A stretch of DNA of 64,000 bases, taken from Acidovorax sp. SRB_14 (lineage in GTDB: Bacteria > Pseudomonadota > Gammaproteobacteria > Burkholderiales > Burkholderiaceae_C). Below the pieces are notes generated by a model. The model saw nothing but the letters and a program-made list of their open reading frames with translations, did no database searches and was not told where the DNA came from. The stretch spans positions 27,083-91,082 of the forward strand of contig NZ_MWOK01000016.1 in the NCBI RefSeq assembly GCF_012932145.1, given 5' to 3'. A program made the position numbers and the translations under genes. This document shows positions 49,453 through 59,855 of the stretch, piece by piece (position 1 is the stretch's first letter; every line of letters starts with the position of its first letter).

Positions 49453-52400
49453 TTAGACGGCGCTTGCGCTGCCGCCTGGTGCAGGCTCCGGCTCCGGCGC
49501 GGGTGCGGGCGCGGGCGCGGGTGCGGGCGCGGGTGTGCCGGCCGCGCGCAGCTGCAGCCCGGCCACGGTCTTTCTGAGCGCATCAAAGTCGACCGGCTTG
49601 GTGACGTGGGCGTCGAAGCCTTCGCGCCGCGCGCGCTCGGCATCGGCATTGCGGCCATAGCCGGTCATGGCGATGGCGCGCACCTGCCCATGGCCCGGCA
49701 TCTGGCGCAGCGCCGCCAGCAGCGCGTAGCCGTCCATGCCCGGCATGCCAATGTCCGAAATCAGCAGGTCGTAGGTGTTCAGCGCCGCCAGGTCCAGCGC
49801 CGCGGCGCCGCTGCTGGCGGTGTCCACGTCGGCCCCCTCGTTTTCGAGCACCACGGCAAACAGCAGCAGCGCATCCTCCATGTCGTCCACCAACAGCACG
49901 CGCAGCCCCTGCAGGGCCGACGCCGCCGCCGCGGCCTCGGCCCTGGGCTCGCCGCCGCCGACGAGCGGCAACAGCACCGTGAACGTGGTGCCTTTGCCGA
50001 GGCCGTCCGACACGACGCTCACCTCGCCGCCCTGCGCGCTGCTGAGTTCCTGCACCAGCGCCAGCCCGATGCCCAGGCCACCGCGGCGTGCCGAGGCGGC
50101 GCCCCCCTGCGAGAACAGGCCAAACACCTGGGACAGGAATTCGGGCGCAATGCCGACGCCGGTGTCGGCCACCGTCAGCTGCGCAAAGGCGCCGCGCTGC
50201 GCCAGCGCCACGGTCACGCTGCCGCCGGTGGGCGTGAACTTGAGCGCGTTGTGGAGCAGGTTCCAGACGATCTGCTCGGTGCGCACACGGTCGCACCACA
50301 GCTGCAGCTCGGGCGCCTCGCACACCCAGTGCAGCGCCACGCCCTTGCGCTGGGCGTCTACACCGGCGATTTCCACGATCGCGGCCACGGCCTCGACGGC
50401 CACCGCTTCGAGGTTCAGCTGAAGCTTGCCGGTGCGCACGCGCGAGAGGTCCAACAGGTCGTCGATCAGCTTGGCCTGGCTGCGCACGGCGCTGCGGATG
50501 TTGTCGCTGGCGCGCTGCGCCATGGCCACGCCCTGCAGCTCGGGCAGGCGCGCCAGCAGCTCGGTGCTGACCTGGATCAGGTTGAGCGGGTGCTTGAGCT
50601 CGTGCGACATCACGGCCAGGAACTGGTCCTTGAGTTCGTTGGCCGCGCGCGCCTCGCTGCTGGCCAGCTTCTCACGCTCCAGCATCGCCTCGCGCTCGGC
50701 TTCCTGGGTTTTGCTGCCGGTCATGTCGCGGGCAATCTTGACAAAGCCCGACACGCTGCTGTCGCGCAGCTGCGTCATCACGCCGCTGCAGTAGAAGATC
50801 GAGCCGTCCTTGCGCAGGTGCCAGCGCTCGTCCTCGGCACGGCCGGTTTCGCGCGCGCGCCGCATCTCGTCCTCGGGCACGCCGCTGGCGCAGTCCTCGG
50901 GCGTAAAGATCAGGCGGATGTGCTGGCCCAGCACCTCCTGGTCCTGGTAGCCGAACACGCGCCGCGCGCCCTCGTTCCACGAGGTGATCAGGCCGTCGTC
51001 GTCGAGCGTCACGATGATGTAGTCGCGCGTGGTGAGCGCCGCCAGGCGCAGGCGCTCCTCGCTGGCGCGCACGCGCTGCTCGGCCTGCCGCAGTTCGGTC
51101 ACATCGACGAACGCCAGCACCGCGCCGGCGATCTTGTTGTCCACCGTGCGGTAGGGGCGCAGGCGCGCCAGGTAGTGGCGCGCGTCCAGGCTGCGCACCG
51201 GACGCTCGACGGTGCGCAGGTCCTGCAGCACGCTCTGCAGGTCCTGCGCCAGATCGTCGTAGTCGAGCCGGTGCGTGATGTCCTGCAGCGCCCGGCCGAC
51301 GTCGCTGTCAATCACGTTGAACAGCCTCGCGACCTGCGGCGTGAAGCGCTTGATGCGCATCGCCTCGTCAATGAACAGCGTGGCGATGTCGGTCGAGGCG
51401 AGGAAGTTCTGCAGGTCGTCGTTGGTCTTGCTGGCCTCCTCGACGCGCGTCTTGAACTCGTAGTTGACGGTGATCAGCTCCTCATTCATCGACTGCAGCT
51501 CTTCCTTGCTCGTCTCGAGCTCTTCGGTGGCCGAGCGCAGCTCCTCGTTGATGGCCTGCAGTTCCTCGTTCGACGCCTTGAGTTCCTCGGTCGAGATGCC
51601 GGCGTGCTCGACGGTGTTGCGCAGGTGGCTCTTCAGCTGGTCGACCTCGGCCTCGAGCTGGCCAATGAGCTGGCGGTCGGTGCTGTCGCCGGCCGCGCCG
51701 TGCTCCGCCGTGGCAGCCTGCTCGGCGTCCTCGAACACCACCAGCATCAGCGGCTCGGCGCTGTGCGGCTCGGCGGAGGTGTCTGGCGCGGGCGCGGGCA
51801 CCGGCGTGACCGCCAGCCGGATATGGCGGGCCACCCCCCCGTGCTCGAAGTGGATGCTGCGAGTGCGCACCGCCTGGCCGATTTGCGCGACCTGGAACAG
51901 CGCGGTGCGCAGTTCGATGCGCAAGTCCGGGTGCACGCTGGCCAGCAGCTCGGCGGTGGGCGGGCCGCCGCCTTGCTGCAGGTAGCGCGCGGCGCCGTCC
52001 GACAGGTGCAGGATATGCAGCCGGTGGTCGGCCAGCAGGCTCGGCGGCGCGCAGGCACAGATGGCGCGCGCGTGCAACTCGGCCACCGCCGCGCGGCTGC
52101 TCTCGCGCAACACCGGTCCCTGCGGCAGCAGGTGGCGCCGGTCGGGACCCGAGAGCGCCGACAGCGGCAGATGGCGCACCCCATGCCCGGGCGCGCGCGG
52201 GTTGGCCTGGTAGATGCGGTTTTTCTTGTCCACCACGGTGAACAGCTCGCCCGCGGCGTCGGCCGACTCGGACATGCCCAGGAACAGGTAGCCACCGGGG
52301 CGCAGCGCAAAGCGGAACATCTCGAGGATGCTGAGTTGCGCCGCGCTGCTCACGTAGATCAGCAGGTTGCGGCAGCAGATCAGATCGAGGCGCGAGAACG

Positions 52401-53757
52401 CCGGATCGCGCAGCACGTTGTGCGCGGCAAACAGCACCGGCTCGCGCACCGCCTTGCCCACCCGGTAGCCAGACGGCTCGCACGTGAAGTACTGCGCCAG
52501 GCGTTCCGGTGCCACGTCGGTGGCGATGCAGGGCCCATACAGCCCGGTGCGCGCCAGCGCCAGCGCGCGCTCGTCGATGTCGGTGGCAAACACCTGCGCC
52601 GGTGCCATGCCGCCTCCACCGCGCCGCTGCGCCGCCTCGTGCAGCAGGATCGAGAGCGAATACGCCTCTTCGCCGGTGGCACACCCCGCCACCCAGGCGC
52701 GCAACGGCTCATTGGCGGCGCGCTCGGCCAGCAGCGGCGCAATCGCTTCGCGTTCGAGCGCCTCGAAGGCCTCGCGGTCGCGGAAGAAGTTGGTCACGCT
52801 GATCAGCATGTCCTGCAGCAGCAGGCCGGTCTCCTCGGCGTGGGTGCGCAGGTGTTCGCAGTAGGCGTTCAGGTCGGGCACCTCGCACACCTGCATGCGC
52901 CGCTCGATGCGGCGCAGCATCGTGGCGCGCTTGTAGTGGCGAAAGTCGTGCCCGGTGCGCAGGCGCAGCAGCGCCATCACGTCCTGCAGCGCCTTCTCGG
53001 CACGCTGCGCATCGGCGGCGCTGGGTGGGGACGGCAGCTTCTCGCCGCTCTCGACCGTCTCCGGCAGCCAGATGCGCCGGGCGTTGTTCCACAGGTCCAG
53101 CAGGCGCTGGGGCATGTCCGCCACCGGCAGCACGAAGTCCACCGCCCCCGTGGCGATGGCGGCGCTGGGCATCTCGGCGAACTCGGCGTCGTCGGGCGCC
53201 TGCACCAGCGCCACGCCGCCCTTTTCCTTGATGCGCTTGAGGCCCACGGCACCGTCGGCGCCCGTGCCCGAGAGCACGACGCCCAGCGCGCGCGACCCCT
53301 GCACGTGCGCCAGGGTGCGGAAGAACAGGTCGATGGCGACATGCGGTCCGTGCACCCGCACGGGCGCGCACAGCTCGAGCCGGCCGTCGTTCATCAACAG
53401 GTCTTGGTTGGGCGGGATGATGTAGATGTGGTCGGGCTGGACCGGCACCGGGCCGGTCACCTGGACCACCGCCATGCGGGTGTGGCGCTGCAGAATGGCA
53501 TCGGCGCTGCTGGGGTGCTGGGGTGAGAGGTGCAGCACCACCACGAACGCCATGCCCGACTGCGACGGCATGTGGTCGAAGAACCGCTGCAGCGCCGCCA
53601 GCCCGCCGGCCGAGGCCCCCATGCCGACCACCGGAAAGTCCAGCGTGCTTTTCTGCAGGCCGGGCCATTGTTCCGGATCGGATGGCACTGCCACGGGTGG
53701 GGCTGTTGCGGGCGCCGGGGCGGGTGCCGGGGGCGCAGGGGGGGCAACGTGGGACAT
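49453..53757 (-). CDS. CheB-CheR-PAS-histidine kinase-receiver hybrid protein
   Basis: 1434 residues. In order: a Pro/Ala-rich N-terminus; CheB methylesterase (GASAGG nucleophile Ser, VLHLSPQHPS, LSGTGADGAVG); CheR methyltransferase (ISVTNFFRDREAFEALE, AGCATGEEAYSLSILL, CCRNLLIYVS); a long coiled coil (STEELKASNEELQAINEEL region); two PAS domains; HisKA with SHELKHPLN; HATPase (NLLHNALKFTPTGG, GGLGIGLALVQEL); a C-terminal receiver (LLVDDMEDAL, phospho-Asp in SDIGMPGMDGY); and an Ala-Pro tail. It is cytoplasmic and likely tunes taxis or another output, target unknown. ATG 53757 has GGAGA upstream; longer frames are not conserved. It is divergent from the Old Yellow Enzyme gene. Confidence 0.92.
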   Translation of the reverse strand: MSHVAPPAPPAPAPAPATAPPVAVPSDPEQWPGLQKSTLDFPVVGMGASAGGLAALQRFFDHMPSQSGMAFVVVLHLSPQHPSSADAILQRHTRMAVVQVTGPVPVQPDHIYIIPPNQDLLMNDGRLELCAPVRVHGPHVAIDLFFRTLAHVQGSRALGVVLSGTGADGAVGLKRIKEKGGVALVQAPDDAEFAEMPSAAIATGAVDFVLPVADMPQRLLDLWNNARRIWLPETVESGEKLPSPPSAADAQRAEKALQDVMALLRLRTGHDFRHYKRATMLRRIERRMQVCEVPDLNAYCEHLRTHAEETGLLLQDMLISVTNFFRDREAFEALEREAIAPLLAERAANEPLRAWVAGCATGEEAYSLSILLHEAAQRRGGGGMAPAQVFATDIDERALALARTGLYGPCIATDVAPERLAQYFTCEPSGYRVGKAVREPVLFAAHNVLRDPAFSRLDLICCRNLLIYVSSAAQLSILEMFRFALRPGGYLFLGMSESADAAGELFTVVDKKNRIYQANPRAPGHGVRHLPLSALSGPDRRHLLPQGPVLRESSRAAVAELHARAICACAPPSLLADHRLHILHLSDGAARYLQQGGGPPTAELLASVHPDLRIELRTALFQVAQIGQAVRTRSIHFEHGGVARHIRLAVTPVPAPAPDTSAEPHSAEPLMLVVFEDAEQAATAEHGAAGDSTDRQLIGQLEAEVDQLKSHLRNTVEHAGISTEELKASNEELQAINEELRSATEELETSKEELQSMNEELITVNYEFKTRVEEASKTNDDLQNFLASTDIATLFIDEAMRIKRFTPQVARLFNVIDSDVGRALQDITHRLDYDDLAQDLQSVLQDLRTVERPVRSLDARHYLARLRPYRTVDNKIAGAVLAFVDVTELRQAEQRVRASEERLRLAALTTRDYIIVTLDDDGLITSWNEGARRVFGYQDQEVLGQHIRLIFTPEDCASGVPEDEMRRARETGRAEDERWHLRKDGSIFYCSGVMTQLRDSSVSGFVKIARDMTGSKTQEAEREAMLEREKLASSEARAANELKDQFLAVMSHELKHPLNLIQVSTELLARLPELQGVAMAQRASDNIRSAVRSQAKLIDDLLDLSRVRTGKLQLNLEAVAVEAVAAIVEIAGVDAQRKGVALHWVCEAPELQLWCDRVRTEQIVWNLLHNALKFTPTGGSVTVALAQRGAFAQLTVADTGVGIAPEFLSQVFGLFSQGGAASARRGGLGIGLALVQELSSAQGGEVSVVSDGLGKGTTFTVLLPLVGGGEPRAEAAAAASALQGLRVLLVDDMEDALLLFAVVLENEGADVDTASSGAAALDLAALNTYDLLISDIGMPGMDGYALLAALRQMPGHGQVRAIAMTGYGRNADAERARREGFDAHVTKPVDFDALRKTVAGLQLRAAGTPAPAPAPAPAPAPEPEPAPGGSASAV

Positions 53758-53872
53758 GGCGATTCTCCTGAACCATGGTAAAGCCAGCGTCCGCTGCATG
53801 CATCCACACCGCGCGGTAGGCTTGTGCATTGTCCTTGGCTTTCTTTCACCCCCCTCACGCACAGGCCCGTCC

Positions 53873-54976
<1,104 letters not shown>

Positions 54977-55042
54977 GAAGCCAGCCGCGGCCCACACCGC
55001 GCCCTGCGCCGCCCGCCCCCACGGCGGGGAAGGTCATCGCAG

Positions 55043-55108
55043 CCTCAAAAAAACGGTCAAAACCGCCCCTAACGCTGGTGCAGCAAGCGCGTGGCGCTAT
55101 CAAATCAG
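55043..55108 (-). repeat. Dispersed repeat, copy K
   Basis: TCAAAAAAACGGTCAAAACC then AACGCTGG ... CAAGCGCG, ending GGCGCTATCAAATCA, a diverged copy. It lies between the convergent OYE and histidine kinase genes, 11 bp from the kinase stop. Confidence 0.6.
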
Positions 55109-55119
55109 GAATTCAGCGC

Positions 55120-56529
55120 TCACAGTGGCATGAACACCAGGCGCACGCACAAGCCCACGCCCTGGGGTCCGGCATCGAGCTCCAGGCGCGCCTCCAGCAG
55201 CTCGGCATAGCGCGCCACGATGGCCAGGCCCAGGCCCGCGCCCTGGCCCAGGCGCTCGCCCTCGCGGCCCTGGGCCCAGCGCTGCAGCAGGTGCTGGCGC
55301 TGCTCGGCCGTCAGGCCCGGCCCGTTGTCGAGCACCGACAGAACCACCTGGCCTGCCAGGCGCGACAGCTCCACCGTCACGCTTGGCGGCGTCTGCGGCG
55401 CCGTTGGCACGCCGTAGCGCAGCGCGTTGTCGATCAGGTTGTTGAGCACGCCCTCGATCAGCAGCGCCTGTCCCTGCACGGCGACCGTCCGGTCCAGCCC
55501 GCGCGCGCCCAAGTCCACGCCGGCCGCGTCGGCGCGGCGCAGAAACTGCAGCACGGTCTGGCGCACCAGCTCGTCGAGCCGCACCGTCTGGCGCGGCAGA
55601 TCGCCGCGCACCTCGTCGGCCAAGGCCAGCGCCAGCAATTGGTCGATCAGGTGGCTGGCGCGCGCCTCGCTGTGCACGATGGCGCCCAGTTGCTCGCGCC
55701 AGACGGCCGGCTCTTTCTGCGCCAAGCCGTAGTTGGTCAGCGCGCGGATGCCGGCCAGCGGCGTGCGCAGCTCGTGCGCCACATTGCCGGCAAACTCGCG
55801 CTGCGCGCGCACGCCCTGGGCCACACGCGCCAGCAGGGCGTTCACGGCCGTGCCCAGGCGCTGTAGGTCGCGCGTGGACGCCTGCACCGGCACGGGCGCC
55901 AGGTCGCGCGCGTCGCGCCGGTCCAGCGCCTGCTGCAGCGCGGTCAGGGGCCGCAGCTCTTCCTGGATCGCTTGGCGCAGCCACGCCGCCAGCCCCAGCA
56001 GCAGCAGCGCCTGCGACACCACCGAGTACAGCAGCACGCTGCGCAGCAGGGCGCTGCGCCCGCGCGTGGTCTGCGCCATCAATACTTCGAAGGCCGCGGG
56101 CACCTCCAGCTGCAGGCGCACTGCGCGCAGCGCCTGGCCCTCGAAACGGATGTCGGAAAAGCGGTACGCATCGTCGTCGCGTGGCGGCGGCACGGGCAAA
56201 CCGGGGTTGCCGGTCAGCACCGAGCCATTGGGGCGCAGTACCGCGAAATACACCGTCTCCACTTGGTCGAACAGCACTGCCTTGACTTCGCGCGGGGTCA
56301 GCGCGAACTCCAGCGCGCCGTCCACACTGCGCACGTTGGCGGCCACGGCGTAGGCATCGTCGAGCAGCGAGCGATCGAACGCGCGCTGGGTGAAGCCCCC
56401 GGCCACCAGCACCGACACCACCGTGCCCGCCAGCCACGTCAACGCCAGCGGCCCCAGCACATGGCGCAGCAGGCGCGAACGCAGGGACGGAAGCGGCACC
56501 GGCGCGCCGGCCGCGGCCACCGGATTCAC
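55120..56529 (-). CDS. Sensor histidine kinase (QseC/TctE-like)
   Basis: 469 residues: TM1 (about 28-50), a periplasmic region with the 2CSK_N-type pattern (VETVYFAVLRPNGSVLTG), TM2 (about 165-185), HAMP-like linker, H-box NVAHELRTPLAGIRAL and ATPase with NNLIDNALRYG and DNGPGL, AGLGLAIVARY. It starts at GTG 56529, overlapping the response-regulator stop (GTGA), so the two are coupled. The signal is unknown; the divergent heavy-metal efflux operon suggests metal sensing. Confidence 0.92.
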   Translation of the reverse strand: MNPVAAAGAPVPLPSLRSRLLRHVLGPLALTWLAGTVVSVLVAGGFTQRAFDRSLLDDAYAVAANVRSVDGALEFALTPREVKAVLFDQVETVYFAVLRPNGSVLTGNPGLPVPPPRDDDAYRFSDIRFEGQALRAVRLQLEVPAAFEVLMAQTTRGRSALLRSVLLYSVVSQALLLLGLAAWLRQAIQEELRPLTALQQALDRRDARDLAPVPVQASTRDLQRLGTAVNALLARVAQGVRAQREFAGNVAHELRTPLAGIRALTNYGLAQKEPAVWREQLGAIVHSEARASHLIDQLLALALADEVRGDLPRQTVRLDELVRQTVLQFLRRADAAGVDLGARGLDRTVAVQGQALLIEGVLNNLIDNALRYGVPTAPQTPPSVTVELSRLAGQVVLSVLDNGPGLTAEQRQHLLQRWAQGREGERLGQGAGLGLAIVARYAELLEARLELDAGPQGVGLCVRLVFMPL

Positions 56530-57227
56530 GGCCCGGCCGGAGGCTGCGCCTCCAGCATGTAGCCCAGGCCACGCAGCGTGCGGATGCCGGCGCAGCTGTC
56601 GGTCAGCTTCTTGCGCAGGCGTGATATGAAGGCTTCGAGTGCGTTGTTGCCCAGCGTGTCATCGAAGCCCGAGAGCTTTTCCGACAGGCTGCGCTTGCTG
56701 ACCACGCGGCCCGGCGGGGTCATCAGTTCCCACAGCACCTCGAACTCGCGTGCCGGCAGCTCCAGCGGCGCACCGTGCAACGTGAAACGCCGGGCGCGCC
56801 GGTCGAGCACCAGCGCTCCGGCCACGGTGCGGTCGTCCGTGCCCTGGGTGCGGCGCGCGAGCGCGCGCAAGCGCGCCTCCACCTCGGCCAGCTCGAACGG
56901 CTTGCCCAGGTAGTCGTCGGCACCCGCGTCCAGGCCGGCAATGCGGTCCTCGGTGCGGTCGCGCGCGGTCAGCACCAGCACGGGCGTGCGGTCGCCACGT
57001 GCGCGCGCCGCGCGCAGCGCCGCCAGCCCGCTGCCCATGGGGCTGTCGGGCGCGGCATCGTAGGGCAGGTTCAGGTCCAGCAGCACCGCATCGAAGGGCT
57101 GCACGCACCAGAAATGGTGCGCCTCGACCACGCTGGCGGCGGCATCCACGCGGTGGCCGGCATCCGTCAGGCTGCGCAGCATCACGCCGCGCAGCACGGC
57201 ATCGTCTTCTATGACCAGGATTCGCAT
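56526..57227 (-). CDS. OmpR-family response regulator
   Basis: 233 residues. Receiver domain MRILVIEDDAVLRGVMLRSL with phospho-acceptor Asp in AVLLDLNLP and Lys in GADDYLGKPFEL; a winged helix C-terminal domain (LPAREFEVLWELMTPPGRVV, NALEAFISRLRKKL). A short acidic insertion (PYDAAPDSPMGSG) follows the phosphorylation site. It is first gene of the regulator-kinase operon and divergent from the efflux operon, which it probably regulates via direct repeats at 57279-57297. Confidence 0.94.
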   Translation of the reverse strand: MRILVIEDDAVLRGVMLRSLTDAGHRVDAAASVVEAHHFWCVQPFDAVLLDLNLPYDAAPDSPMGSGLAALRAARARGDRTPVLVLTARDRTEDRIAGLDAGADDYLGKPFELAEVEARLRALARRTQGTDDRTVAGALVLDRRARRFTLHGAPLELPAREFEVLWELMTPPGRVVSKRSLSEKLSGFDDTLGNNALEAFISRLRKKLTDSCAGIRTLRGLGYMLEAQPPAGP

Positions 57228-57278
57228 TCGGGCAGGGGCAGCAAGGGGGCAGGTGTACGCATTTTTACGGATCGCCCA

Positions 57279-57297
57279 GGTCAGGCAGCGGTCAGGC
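57279..57297. promoter_or_regulatory. Tandem GGTCAGGC direct repeats, 11-bp period
   Basis: GGTCAGGC-AGC-GGTCAGGC, two perfect 8-bp repeats one helical turn apart, in the 91-bp divergent region between the OmpR-type regulator and the efflux operon. This is the usual layout for OmpR-family dimers. Confidence 0.5.
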
Positions 57298-57318
57298 GGG
57301 CGCAACGATAAACGCTGG

Positions 57319-58596
57319 ATGAGCATACGACAGTTGATCCTTCTCTCCGCCGTGGCCTGCGCCCTGCCCGGCTGGGCCCAAAACAGCGCACAGCCCCCCT
57401 CCCCGCAACTCACGCTGGCACAGGCGCTGGCAGCCGCGCGCGACAACAGCGACGTGGCCCAGGCGCGCCACGCGCTGGCCGCAGCGCGCGCCGACGTGCT
57501 CAGCGCCGACCACGCTCCCGCCCCCGTGCTCAGCGCCAAGGCCGCGTCCATCGACCTGCAAAACGGCATAGGCGGTGGCAACCTGGTGGCGCGCAAGCGC
57601 ATCGACAAGTCCATAGGCATCGACTGGACCTGGGAGCGCGGCGGCAAGCGCGCCCTGCGCACCCAGGCCGCGCAGCGCCATGCCGATGCCGCCCAGGCCG
57701 ACGTGGAAGACACACAAACCCAGCAGTTGCAGGCCGCCCTGTCGGCCTACTACGACCTGCTGGCCGCGCAGGAGCGGTTGCGCGAGACCACCGAGATCGA
57801 ACGCAGCGCTGGCGCGCTGGCGCGCCTGGCCGCGCGGCGCGTGCAAGCGGGCGATTTGTCCGCGCAGGATGCGGCGCGCACCAGCATCGAAGCCGAGCGC
57901 GCCCGCGCCGAGACGCAAACCGCGGCGCTGGAGCGGCAGCAGGCAGCCCTCGCGCTGGCACAGATCACCGCCAGCGCCGCGGCCGTGGAAGCGGCCGGAA
58001 CCGACTGGCCGGCGCTGCCCGCCACCGCGGACAGCGCCTTCGACCTGAACGCGGCAGCAGAAGCCCGCGCCGATGTGCGCGCCGCGCTGGCCCGCGTCCA
58101 GGCCGCCCAGGCCGCACGCGACCACGCCAGCGCCCAGCGCAAGTCCGACTGGACCGTGGGCGCCTCGTACGACCACTTTCCCGGCACCTCCAACCGCTTG
58201 GTGGAGCTGCGTGTGTCGGTGCCACTGCAATGGGGCTACCACTACGAAGGCGAAATCGCCCGTGCCCAGGCCGAATACGCCCAGGCGCAGGACGCGCTCG
58301 ACAAAACACGGCGCTTGGCCGTGCTCGACCTGCAGCACCTGCAACAGGCCGCCGCCGGTGCCGCCCAGCGCGCCGCGAGCTTCGACAACGGCATCCTGCC
58401 ACGCGCGCGCCAGGTGGCGCAAAGCGCCGAACTCGCCTACGCCAAGGGCGCCACGCCGCTGACCGACCTGCTCGACGCACGCCGCACGCTGCGCGCCACC
58501 GCGCTCGAAGCGCTGGCGGCCCGCCTGGAGCACGCCAAGGCCCTGGGTGCCTGGCAATTGCGCACCCGGCCCCAAGCGCTGCTGGCCACCCCCTGA
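57319..58596 (+). CDS. Outer-membrane efflux factor (TolC/CzcC-like)
   Basis: 425 residues with signal peptide (LILLSAVACALPGWAQ). Two long helical outer-membrane-efflux repeats (LTLAQALAAARDNSDVAQAR at the start; LAYAKGATPLTDLLDARRTL at the end) are typical of the CzcC/CusC branch. It forms the outer-membrane channel of the tripartite metal pump. ATG 57319 directly precedes the signal sequence. It is first gene of the efflux operon. Confidence 0.9.
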   Translation: MSIRQLILLSAVACALPGWAQNSAQPPSPQLTLAQALAAARDNSDVAQARHALAAARADVLSADHAPAPVLSAKAASIDLQNGIGGGNLVARKRIDKSIGIDWTWERGGKRALRTQAAQRHADAAQADVEDTQTQQLQAALSAYYDLLAAQERLRETTEIERSAGALARLAARRVQAGDLSAQDAARTSIEAERARAETQTAALERQQAALALAQITASAAAVEAAGTDWPALPATADSAFDLNAAAEARADVRAALARVQAAQAARDHASAQRKSDWTVGASYDHFPGTSNRLVELRVSVPLQWGYHYEGEIARAQAEYAQAQDALDKTRRLAVLDLQHLQQAAAGAAQRAASFDNGILPRARQVAQSAELAYAKGATPLTDLLDARRTLRATALEALAARLEHAKALGAWQLRTRPQALLATP

Positions 58597-58625
58597 TCTT
58601 TCCCCCTTTCACCGAAGAGTCCCCC

Positions 58626-59855
58626 ATGGTGCACACCCCTTTCCCGCGCCTGTGCGCGCGCAACGCCCCCCCTTTCGCCGCTCGCGGCCTGCCCACGCTC
58701 GCCCTGGCCTTGGCCCTGGGCGGCAGCGCACTGCTCGCAGGGTGCAGCGAAGCCGCCGCGCCTGCGGCCCCCGCCGCAGCCGCGGCGCCCACGGTACAGG
58801 GCACGCAGCTGCGCTTTCCGCCCGGCCATCCGCAGCTGGCGCTGCTCGAAATGACCACCGCGCAGCCCAGCCAGGACATTGCCGTGGACCTGCCTGCGCG
58901 GCTGGTCTGGAATGAGGAGCGCACCCAGCGCATCTACCCGGCCTTTGCGGGCCGCGTGACGGCCATCCGCGCCGACCTGGGCCAGACCGTGAAGGCAGGC
59001 AGCCCCCTGGCCACACTGGCCTCGCCCGACTTTGGCCAGGCCCAGGCCGACACGGCCAAAGCCCACGCCGAGCAGAACCTGGCGCAGCAAGGACTGCGGC
59101 GCCAGCGCGAGCTGTTCGAGGCCGGCATCGTGGCCCGCAAGGACCTGGAACAGGCCGAGGCCGACGCAGCACGCGCCCAGGCCGAGGTGGCGCGCGCCGC
59201 CGCGCGCACCAGCCTGTACGGCAGCAGCGCGGCCGTCAACCAGCAGCTGGCCCTGTCCGCCGGCATGGGCGGCGTGGTGGTGGAACGCAACGTGAACCCC
59301 GGCCAGGAAGTGCGGCCCGACCAGTCGGGCCCCGGCACGCCGGCGCTGTTTGTGGTGACCGACCCATCCACGCTGTGGGTGCAGATCGACGCACGCGAGA
59401 GCGACCTGGCTTCGCTGCGTGCCGGCGACAGATTTGTGCTGGAAGTGTCGGCCTACCCCGGGGAAACCTTCGCGGGCCGTGTGACGGCAGCGTCCGATTC
59501 CATCGACCCGGCCACGCGCACCATCAAGGTCCGCGGCCTGGTGGCCAATACCGACCGGCGTCTGAAGGCCGAAATGCTGGCCACGGCCCGCATCAAGCAA
59601 AGCCGCACCGGCGGCGCCGTCATCCCCGCGCAGGCCGTCACGCTGCGCGGCACCGTGCACACCGTGTTCGTCGAGAGCGCGCCCGGCGTGTTCGAGCCCC
59701 GCGCCGTCACGCTGGCCCATGAAGGCCCACGCGAGGTGGTGGTCGGCAAGGGCCTGGCCGCCGGCGACAAGGTGGTCACGCAAAACGTGCTGCTGCTGGC
59801 ACGCCAGTTCCAGATGGCCCAGGAAGATGCCGCCATGAAGAAAGGCGTGCAATGA
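58626..59855 (+). CDS. Periplasmic adaptor subunit of HME-RND pump (CzcB/CusB-like)
   Basis: 409 residues. A lipoprotein signal with box LLAGC is followed by lipoyl/barrel-sandwich segments (FAGRVTAIRADLGQTVKAGS, PLATLASPDFGQAQ), a helical hairpin (QQGLRRQRELFEAGIVARKD) and the beta-barrel and membrane-proximal domains (AVTLRGTVHTVFVES). It links the RND pump to the outer-membrane channel. It lacks the N-terminal Met-rich metal site of CusB. The stop overlaps the RND start (ATGA). Confidence 0.92.
   Translation: MVHTPFPRLCARNAPPFAARGLPTLALALALGGSALLAGCSEAAAPAAPAAAAAPTVQGTQLRFPPGHPQLALLEMTTAQPSQDIAVDLPARLVWNEERTQRIYPAFAGRVTAIRADLGQTVKAGSPLATLASPDFGQAQADTAKAHAEQNLAQQGLRRQRELFEAGIVARKDLEQAEADAARAQAEVARAAARTSLYGSSAAVNQQLALSAGMGGVVVERNVNPGQEVRPDQSGPGTPALFVVTDPSTLWVQIDARESDLASLRAGDRFVLEVSAYPGETFAGRVTAASDSIDPATRTIKVRGLVANTDRRLKAEMLATARIKQSRTGGAVIPAQAVTLRGTVHTVFVESAPGVFEPRAVTLAHEGPREVVVGKGLAAGDKVVTQNVLLLARQFQMAQEDAAMKKGVQ

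Noticed and set aside
49606..53526. A 1306-codon open frame on the plus strand opposite the CheB-CheR hybrid
   Set aside because: Same composition artefact; the minus-strand product has continuous recognised domains.
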